Below the pieces are notes generated by a model. That model saw only the letters and a program-made list of their open reading frames with translations. It had not been told where the DNA came from and ran no database searches. This document shows positions 35,826 to 44,100 of a stretch of 64,000 bases of DNA, in pieces (the first letter of the stretch is position 1; every line of letters starts with the position of its first letter). The DNA is from Saprospiraceae bacterium. Its GTDB lineage: Bacteria; Bacteroidota; Bacteroidia; Chitinophagales; Saprospiraceae. Location of the stretch: positions 1-64,000 of the forward strand of contig JANQSS010000099.1 of NCBI GenBank assembly GCA_028279185.1. The letters run 5' to 3'. The position numbers were made by a program, and so were the translations under genes.

Positions 35826-38738
35826 TTAGAAAAACTCAGGACTATCAATTGCTTTACCAAAGGGTATTTCCTTTATATCCAGAGTGGCATCTATTCTATC
35901 AATAAATTTATCCATAAACTCGGCAGTAGGCATTCCATTCGGATTCATATTATCAAAAACTTTATCGTTTACAATTGTAAATACATGACGACCATTGTCA
36001 GCTATTTTCTGATCATTATGCCATAAATCATAATTCGCTCTTTGAGATGGATTGTTTTTCTTATAAAGACGAGCGACAAAAGCCTTAGGCTTCTCTACCC
36101 CATTAGTCTTTAATAAATTTCTTAGAGCTATACCAAATTCATCACATTTTCCATACTTCTTAAAGGCTGCAGGTATTGCTGCTATTATTGAATTAACTAT
36201 CGCTTGACCTATCCCGTAATTATTATGCACCACAACCCCACTCTCCGTCACCAAAAAGTTATGATGATCCTTGACCTCTAGGTTATAAACCGCCTCCGAT
36301 CCTTGCTTCTTAGACTTGTCTGTTGCAACTGCCGTACCCTCATAAGTCAACACCTCCTCTCCAACATCCAACAAGCCCGCAAATACCCAATCGCTTCGCG
36401 TCACCGAATAAATTGGATGGTTATGCGTCACGCCAAGCTCTTGTTCATTGTCGAACTCCAGCTCCCACACCTGATCGCTCACATGGGTAAATAATCCGGT
36501 GACAGGTTTCCAGATATATTCATCTGTGGGGTCAGAATCATCCGGAATTTTTTGAGGCAGAATATGTTTAATGGAAGTAATGCGGAATGGGCCGTTAATA
36601 CCCTGCTCCGGAAGATTCATTTGTACCTCTGCATCAACGGAATAATCATTTTTATTGATCCAGTCTTGGTGAAGGGCGAGTTGGCATTTTGATCCACCAA
36701 ATACTTGTTCAAAGCTTACCGCATACCAATCGGTCTCATTCAGTTCATATTTATCTCGCTGTTTTTGTTGCTCGGATGTGTAAGGATCTGAAGAGTGGGT
36801 GTTTGCGTGTAGATGTGAGTTTGATTCATCAATTAATCCCAAATAAATATCATCATTATTTGATACCAATAAAATATCTGGCTGATTAACAGATTTATGA
36901 ACAAGCGCATATTCGAATAACTGCACATCCTGGATTGGCACGGCTACGATAGGAATACTTGCCGCCACCGCCATGGCCTTTGCGGAATTTCCGAAGGTGG
37001 TTTGGAATGGGTTCGAGTATTTTTTATTGGCGACTAACACCGAAGTATTTTCCGCAAAACAACCGGCACCTACTATTCTAGCCACAGTGACGCAACTGCG
37101 ACAGCCTGTATTTTCTAAAGCAATCTTTACTTGTGCTTTGACATCAGGTATAGATTTTAACGAATGAAGTACCTTCATACCTTTGTCGGTTATTTTCGTA
37201 ATTTTTTTAACAAATGAATATCCTCCTGTAATATAAGTTAGAACTGCTTCAAAAACCAATATACCAGCAGAATAACCTGCAAGTTTTAAGTTGGAGTGAA
37301 ACGGGTTCAAATCTCCTAAAAAATCAACAAATCCTCGATACACTGCCCTTACAATATTCCAAATGTTACTTAAAATACCGGACATAAACAAGTTTACAGT
37401 ATTTCGAATTTTACCCCAGAATTGCAAATCAGCAATCATTTTCTGTTTAAACGCTTTTTCAAAGCTACCCTGCTCATAACTTCTTTGTATCAGGTCAACA
37501 AACCACAATGGAGAAAAAGCCGTGTGTTTAATGGCTTCTTTCAATCCTGCTCCTGCTTGAAAAAGAAAAATTAGCGTTTGGGCTAAGCCGTCTAAGAGTC
37601 CTGCTCCTATTCCCAGTGCGTAGGCCTCGGAATTATTGGGTCCTATATCATCAATTAAACAACAATAGGCTGACCATTTCTTAAGCTGGTGAATACAAAG
37701 CCCCGGGCTGCAATCTTTTTCTGCGCAATCAGGCTCACGCCCACTCCTTGAATCTCCATTGATCGCTGGTGGATCATTTGCATTCACTTCAAGATTATTC
37801 AATACCTGAGCATACAAGGCATCAATGACATCTTTTGCAGCAGTTTCCGATATATTTGCCTTTACTTTGTAAACTGCGGTAGAATTGCTTTTGAAGTGCA
37901 ACCAAAATGTGAAATCGACGTCTTCATTCTCAAATTCTGAAATAGCCAAGTCAATAGTAGAACAGGAATGCGATGTATAAATCATCTTCATGTTAATTCC
38001 CGAGGCAGACAATGAAGAACGAGCTTGATCTGCAATTAGTCCTCCTTGAACATTGTCATTCAAACCGGCAAAATCAAAGACGTTGTTCAATATGCTTGGA
38101 AGACAAGAAGCCGTGACATCAATAGTGCTAGTCCAAAAGTCAACCTCATCAAATTCAAGCACTTCAAACAAATCATGGGCGAATGGGTTGATAACGAAGT
38201 CCATAAATCGGTTAAGAATCTCTGCTTCGACTTTCTCATTTAAATCAAGAATAGCATTTAGATCAGAATATTTTGTATTACCTATTCTTGGGAGTTCTTT
38301 CTCAATGATAGTTCGTTCTGATACGTCCAATGAATCAAATACGGTAAATATTCCCCACTTAATCCTAACATCATAATACAATTGATGATCCACATTAAAC
38401 TTTTTGATAATGAGAATAAACCCATCATACAGTGAATCTGCAAAAGCATATTCTTCTTGAATAGCATGTTCATATCCTTCTATAGGATTTACAGTAGCTA
38501 ACACAGGATATAAATCCAATCCCAATACTTTAAAATCTGAAGACCCGATCGTATCTTGTAGGGCACATGCCGAAACTCCTAATTCTGGGTCATCGTATAA
38601 CGACAAAATACCCGAATATGACTCATGGATGTCATAGCAGTTCTGCTGACCTTGAGTCTGATGACCAAATAAAAAAATAAAAACCAACCACAACAAACAA
38701 GTGCGTGATCGTGCCTTCAGTTGTATCCAATTCATCAT
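35826..38738 (-). CDS. Polymorphic toxin: secreted pre-toxin with Hint autoprocessing domain and C-terminal papain-like toxin domain
   Basis: 970 residues. The signal peptide (about 1-31, ending HQTQG) is followed by an N-terminal region of unknown fold (about 32-370) and a Gly/hydrophobic helical pre-toxin segment (about 375-555, LGIGAGLLDGLAQTLIFLF). A Hint domain spans about 560-840: first Cys in GCFAENTSVLV (Cys560), THNHPIYS block, and the closing NFLVTESGVVVHNN. After it, residues about 841-970 resemble papain-fold toxin domains, with Cys865 in GKCDEFGIALRNLL, His918 in NGRHVFTIV and VFDN at 927-930 as candidate catalytic triad. Hint self-cleavage would release this domain. The putative immunity gene follows after one base. 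No T9SS tail is present, so the export route is unclear. Confidence 0.8.
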   Translation of the reverse strand: MMNWIQLKARSRTCLLWLVFIFLFGHQTQGQQNCYDIHESYSGILSLYDDPELGVSACALQDTIGSSDFKVLGLDLYPVLATVNPIEGYEHAIQEEYAFADSLYDGFILIIKKFNVDHQLYYDVRIKWGIFTVFDSLDVSERTIIEKELPRIGNTKYSDLNAILDLNEKVEAEILNRFMDFVINPFAHDLFEVLEFDEVDFWTSTIDVTASCLPSILNNVFDFAGLNDNVQGGLIADQARSSLSASGINMKMIYTSHSCSTIDLAISEFENEDVDFTFWLHFKSNSTAVYKVKANISETAAKDVIDALYAQVLNNLEVNANDPPAINGDSRSGREPDCAEKDCSPGLCIHQLKKWSAYCCLIDDIGPNNSEAYALGIGAGLLDGLAQTLIFLFQAGAGLKEAIKHTAFSPLWFVDLIQRSYEQGSFEKAFKQKMIADLQFWGKIRNTVNLFMSGILSNIWNIVRAVYRGFVDFLGDLNPFHSNLKLAGYSAGILVFEAVLTYITGGYSFVKKITKITDKGMKVLHSLKSIPDVKAQVKIALENTGCRSCVTVARIVGAGCFAENTSVLVANKKYSNPFQTTFGNSAKAMAVAASIPIVAVPIQDVQLFEYALVHKSVNQPDILLVSNNDDIYLGLIDESNSHLHANTHSSDPYTSEQQKQRDKYELNETDWYAVSFEQVFGGSKCQLALHQDWINKNDYSVDAEVQMNLPEQGINGPFRITSIKHILPQKIPDDSDPTDEYIWKPVTGLFTHVSDQVWELEFDNEQELGVTHNHPIYSVTRSDWVFAGLLDVGEEVLTYEGTAVATDKSKKQGSEAVYNLEVKDHHNFLVTESGVVVHNNYGIGQAIVNSIIAAIPAAFKKYGKCDEFGIALRNLLKTNGVEKPKAFVARLYKKNNPSQRANYDLWHNDQKIADNGRHVFTIVNDKVFDNMNPNGMPTAEFMDKFIDRIDATLDIKEIPFGKAIDSPEFF

Positions 38739-38771
38739 AGCGTAATTAATTATTTTGTTTCTCCGGACTCA

Positions 38772-41177
38772 TTAATAATCCGGAATATCAATACTCAGTT
38801 CGGTACTCATATTGCTAAAACCACCATCTCCGTGGTAAGCAATCAGGCTATAGGAGCATGTCCACCCCTTGCGCACATCGTCATCAAAAAAAGCGTGCTG
38901 CGTGACAGGCTGAGCGTCAGTTGTAAAATATGTGCGCAATGTTGATCCATTTACCGATCGATATATCTCAAATTCGCGAAGCGCATGCATATGGCTGTAA
39001 TCCCACGAGCAAATGACACGTACGTTCATAACATCGCTGAATAGCTCTACCATTCGCATAACTAAAAAATCAAAGTAATCCTGACTAGTGCTTTGTAATT
39101 GGCTCAAACTGTCATATTCCGATTGGGTAATAACATTGTTGCTTACTAAAAACTCAATATTAGATCTCATAATCGTATCATTGATCAAAAAAGAATCGAT
39201 GATAGAAGCCCCTGCATCAAATCGCACGGAGTCGGTGAGCTCACCTCTATAAAATTGATATCGGACATTAAGATTTTGAACTTCTCCGCGCAGTCCATCA
39301 TCGTAAGGTGTAACAACAATGCGCGGTGACACAGAAAAATTGTCACTATCATCATAACAGAGCATGCGATATTCATATTCTCGAATATTTAATTCAGTAG
39401 AATCGATAAAATGAGTAGCGGACAACTCACCGGGTGTGAGATTGATTTCATACAAATGTTCATCACCCTTCTCAATATCTAATACCGTCACCCACTTGGC
39501 CGTGCCTTTCATCCGCCGCTGAAGAATATGATTCACCCGATCTCGTGCCTCACTGAAGTTCCAGGCAAGTTGGATACCATCAAATCCGGATTCTACCCGA
39601 TACAAATTGGCCGGATCAGGTGCAATATGATCTGGGCGCGGCAGACATAGCACATCGCTTCTTTCTGAATAATTTTCTCGAAAATCGGCGGCTAATACTT
39701 CAAAGTAGACGCTATCAATCTCCATTTCCAAACCGACCTCATAATAATATATGGGCTGATTAATCACTTTTTCGGTTAATTCAACAAAGGTCTTATTCCG
39801 ACCGTTGGACACAAATACACGGTACCCCTGGATATCGCGATCAGTGTTTTCATCCCATTTAAGTTCGATTTGTGATTCTGTGATATATTTTCCGCTAAGG
39901 CCTGTTGGTTTATGTGGTGGAGTAATATCTTTAGGTTGGACCAAAAAAGCCGTCGAATAATAATCGTATCCATGTACGTCTCGTGCTTCCAGTTTTACGT
40001 ATTGCCGCAGGCTGGTTGGTGGAAGATCAAATGAACGCAATGAAGGGTGGATATAGTTTTCGTCCAGTAACTTATAATTTTGATTTGATTGATCCGAAAT
40101 ATACAATCTGAACCCCGCTATGGTATCGGTCCACTCCGAACCCAAACTACTCCAATCCAATGTGGCATGCGTGTCGGATGTAGTAAAAATGGCTGTATCG
40201 ATAGAAAGAAATAATGAAATTCTGGGGTGCAGCCCCACAAGCGTATCAATATTTGAATATGGCCCCGGCATACCAAATGAAGTTCTACCGGTGATGCGAT
40301 AATAGGCCTGTTCTCCAACTGCCAACGAATCTTCATACGTGGCAAAACGCGTTGGCCTATCTTCCTCCACAAGTTGAACAAATGGATGTGGATTTAACTG
40401 CTCAAAATTGACGCCGTCAAAGGATTTTTCGATGTCATACGAATTGTAAATGCCTGCATAGTTTTCTGGCTCCCAAATAATTTCTCCCTTTTGAACGCCA
40501 GGTTTTGCATAAATCTCCGGCGATGGGAATGAAGTAGTGTCACGTAATCCAATATTGGGCGAATAAGCTGTATAGATCGAATCTGGTTCTTGTGGATCTA
40601 GGATGCGAATAAAATACTGGTATGTATAGGCATCACCGTCTACACAGGGGTCTTCATACCCTAATGCCATATAGCGCGCAATATTAAAATTTTGATCTGC
40701 GGCAAACATGCCAACAAGGTGTCTTATTTCATTATTATCTTGTTTGTCTACAGCGTCTGCTAAAGATAAGTTCGATGAATTAGCAGGTGGAGGATCTTCC
40801 TGATATAAGCACATTTTTGCTACATGTGCATACGTGCTGTCTTCTTCAAATAACCGATCAAAGAGTGACTCCCGATAGGGTTTTAAATTTTGCATAAGGA
40901 TAGTACGTGAATCGGCAATTTGTGTCGCGGATAATGCTGTGTCGTTAACATGCGTCGTTATGCGTTCCAATTTATATCCAAACTCGTTGCCCGCACTCCA
41001 TGTCTCATAGGTTTCTGGCATCCATCGAATCAAAATAGAATTTCCGTCCGTATATGTTCGAACAGCCATGTCAAAATCGCTAAAGTTCTGCGCATTTCCA
41101 ATGCCGTTTGCAATAAGGATAATAAAACCTATTAATCCGTAATAATAATATTGAAGATATTTCATAGTGTTAATCAT
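38772..41177 (-). CDS. Secreted fibronectin type III-like protein in the toxin operon
   Basis: 801 residues, or 797 from the ATG at 41165. A signal peptide (ending GIGNAQ) leads to an N-terminal region with W-x-P and Y-rich beta strands. At least three fibronectin III-like modules follow in about 215-620, for example PHKPTGLSGKYITESQIELKW at about 416 and DPANLYRVESGFDGIQLAW after it. No T9SS sorting domain or catalytic motif is visible. The start overlaps, or lies 4 bases from, the stop of the 1957-residue gene, and the toxin gene follows after 33 bases, so it belongs to the same operon. A scaffold or adaptor role is inferred. Confidence 0.7.
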   Translation of the reverse strand: MINTMKYLQYYYYGLIGFIILIANGIGNAQNFSDFDMAVRTYTDGNSILIRWMPETYETWSAGNEFGYKLERITTHVNDTALSATQIADSRTILMQNLKPYRESLFDRLFEEDSTYAHVAKMCLYQEDPPPANSSNLSLADAVDKQDNNEIRHLVGMFAADQNFNIARYMALGYEDPCVDGDAYTYQYFIRILDPQEPDSIYTAYSPNIGLRDTTSFPSPEIYAKPGVQKGEIIWEPENYAGIYNSYDIEKSFDGVNFEQLNPHPFVQLVEEDRPTRFATYEDSLAVGEQAYYRITGRTSFGMPGPYSNIDTLVGLHPRISLFLSIDTAIFTTSDTHATLDWSSLGSEWTDTIAGFRLYISDQSNQNYKLLDENYIHPSLRSFDLPPTSLRQYVKLEARDVHGYDYYSTAFLVQPKDITPPHKPTGLSGKYITESQIELKWDENTDRDIQGYRVFVSNGRNKTFVELTEKVINQPIYYYEVGLEMEIDSVYFEVLAADFRENYSERSDVLCLPRPDHIAPDPANLYRVESGFDGIQLAWNFSEARDRVNHILQRRMKGTAKWVTVLDIEKGDEHLYEINLTPGELSATHFIDSTELNIREYEYRMLCYDDSDNFSVSPRIVVTPYDDGLRGEVQNLNVRYQFYRGELTDSVRFDAGASIIDSFLINDTIMRSNIEFLVSNNVITQSEYDSLSQLQSTSQDYFDFLVMRMVELFSDVMNVRVICSWDYSHMHALREFEIYRSVNGSTLRTYFTTDAQPVTQHAFFDDDVRKGWTCSYSLIAYHGDGGFSNMSTELSIDIPDY

Positions 41178-44100
41178 ACAACTCTATACTTGCACTGTAG
41201 GAAAAAATTGTTCTGGTGCCATTTTTCAATTCGTTCTTAATTGTTAGGATTGTGTCTCTATTGCTTATACCAATTTTATCAAAAACCTGCAGGGCTTGTA
41301 CAGAAGAGAGACAATCTGCCTGAAAAGGACCGTCAACACAAATATCCAGCAGGCATCCACGAAATTCTCTAAATGCTGGATTCAAAATCGTTAAATCGAA
41401 TCGATCTATGTCATAAACACTGGTTACTACCTGATTTTCAATGTGGTTCTCTGTAAAATCGAAGTCGTTGTCAAGTGGATCAAATAATCCAACCGGGTCA
41501 AGTAAGCCACTTGAAGAAGACGTATTACCCTGACTTTCGGGAATTTCATAAGAATTTATGAATGAAAATGGGGCATGAGCTACAAGCGTGTAAACATCTA
41601 TTATATCTATTTTGTCCTTGCACTCATCATCTGTCAAAGAATTCGCCTCTTCAATTTTATCATCAATTCCAGGGCCACCATTATGGCCGATTAGTTCTGC
41701 CTTCAAAGCAGTTCCAGCAACGGCGTTTAATTTTAATAGTGGTGGATGAGTAGGACTACCTTGCGTTTCCATTTTATCAAATGTCAATTCTCCAACTAAC
41801 TCCAATAACTTTCCTTCCACCGCAGCTACATCTCTTGTCGATGAACTTGGATTACCAAATGCATCTTGCAGTTGAATGGATTTTATGTCATTCATTTTTT
41901 CGGTAAACGTATTATAACCACTGACCCTAAAATCGACTTCGTACATAATGCGTTCAACAAATTCTGCATTTCTGTAGGCGTTTACATCTTCATTTGAGGG
42001 AGGATATATATTTGGATTAGCGGCTATTCCCTCTAATATTGACAATTCCTCACCAGCTTCTTCAACAATTATTGGCGCCTTTTCTGTTTCAATAATTTCA
42101 AGTCTAAATTCCTCCTGATTAATTAAAAATGACGTATCCATTGGGAATTTGAGCAAATATTCGGCTGGAATATATTCGAAGTCCACTTTTTTGAATGCGC
42201 CATCTGATTTCCTGGTCAACTTTACATATTGTTGACTGTATTCCGGTCGATCCGCAAATAGTCTCGCTTGACCACGTTTTAATTGAACATATCCATGTTG
42301 AGTCGGATCATTTGCCTTATAGAAATTAGTCATCGTATGGGCAGGATAGGAAAACTTCACATTATTAACCGGGATAACATTTAATTCCTCTTCCGGCGTA
42401 GTAAAAGTGGCCATTTTCGTTTGTGTTCCAACCAAGTCTCCATCTTTGTAGACTTCTACCGTAACACGGATTGTAAACGTGTCTTGTGTGTTTAATAAAT
42501 CGTATGGAAGCAAAGTAACATGACTTGTGTCAGATGTAAAATCGTAATCCAATGCAACTTCAAAACTATCCGAGTCGACAAAAGAAATTTCTTTTAGCAC
42601 TGTCTTGAATTCATAGACAATCTCGGGATCATTTAAATCGCTGATAGGTACTGTAGCTCCAAGCGGAATGGCAAACTGCACCTCTGGTTGAAAGAACAAA
42701 TTGACGTCTGTCATGCCATCCATTGGCGAGATAAATGAAATAATATCGAGTCCAATGTCGGGATCAGTACCACCACCTTGACCGACGAGCAGGCAATCAT
42801 CCCCTAACTCGAGTTTCAATGACTTGCGTTTTTCAAATCCAAGAATGCGAACCTTGATTCCAACTGTTGCCTGTGCCCAAAATGGGTTCGGCATACGAGC
42901 CTGAAGCACGGCCGCTAATCCAGCCTCAAAAATCGGTACACCAAAAAGCTTCAGACTACCTCTTAGGTATGCCCAAAATTGTCCGGCCGAATACCATCCA
43001 TCAATACCCACTGGTTCATTCGATCCCTGGCACATCAAGTCTTCATATTTTTTGAGCATGACGTCGAATCCAGCTCCAGCCTCGACTTCGGCCTCAACTA
43101 TTTTTCCTGCGGATATAGCAATTCGAATGGTGAGCGATGCACCAAAGACCATTCCTTGCCCACTTTGTCTGAGTGTTTCATTGGTATTTACCTTGTAAGC
43201 GAGTTCACGAACTGTTGCGGGCAAAGGTGGCATAGACGGCACATTGGTGCCCACATCAAAATAGGCTTCTGCACGAACTTCCAATACACCTAGATCAACT
43301 ACAAGTCCGCATCGCTGCCCTTCTTCCGGGCGTCCGATGTATATATACCAATCACCCCTTCCGATATGAAACTCAGCGTCAACCAACTTACCCCCTGTGC
43401 CAGCTCCATAGACGAATGGCGTATTGGCAAACACCTGGATATCGCCGTGAAGGCTTTTGGCTTCAAAATCAAAAATGATTTTTGCGTAGGCTGCCAACGG
43501 AGCACTGTTAGGCGGGGGTGCCTGCGCCCCTTCCGCATATTCACCCTCCATATCGAAGGAAACACTTTGCAAAAATTGGCCAACTCCGGTGATCGCAATC
43601 AACTGAACGGAGAACCTACCTGTATCAAATTCAATCCTAAATCCGCCCATTCCATTAAAAATCTCTTCATTCACAACAGCGAAGCCGATATTAGCATTTA
43701 GCCCGAGTCCCGTACCATTGTCGGGTATTAATGTAGCTCCGGAAATTGTTGCTCCTGCATGGGCTAAGCCATCAAAAGAGCTGACTGCACCCAACGTTAA
43801 CATGGCATCTTGATCCATAGTCATGCGAAATGACACGCCACCACCAAAACCCGTTAATTTTAAGACACCTACCGATATATTCAAATTACTCAGGTTGGCA
43901 AAGGCATCTACATAAAAATATTTGTAATCATCCACTTTTCCGAATTGCGCCACGGCGGTAACACCAACCCCAAGTCCTTCGAATTCCGCTTGAACATATC
44001 CTCTGACTCCCTTTCCATAAACCGAATCCGGGGTATGGTGACCAAACCACTCGAGCTCTCCTTCAATACTGGCTACTCCTTGAAAACTTCCTTTTATTCC

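Noticed and set aside
36220..37060. Intein inside a housekeeping protein
   Set aside because: The Hint domain lies between a secreted pre-toxin and a toxin tip, with no conserved extein, so autoprocessing of a toxin fits better.
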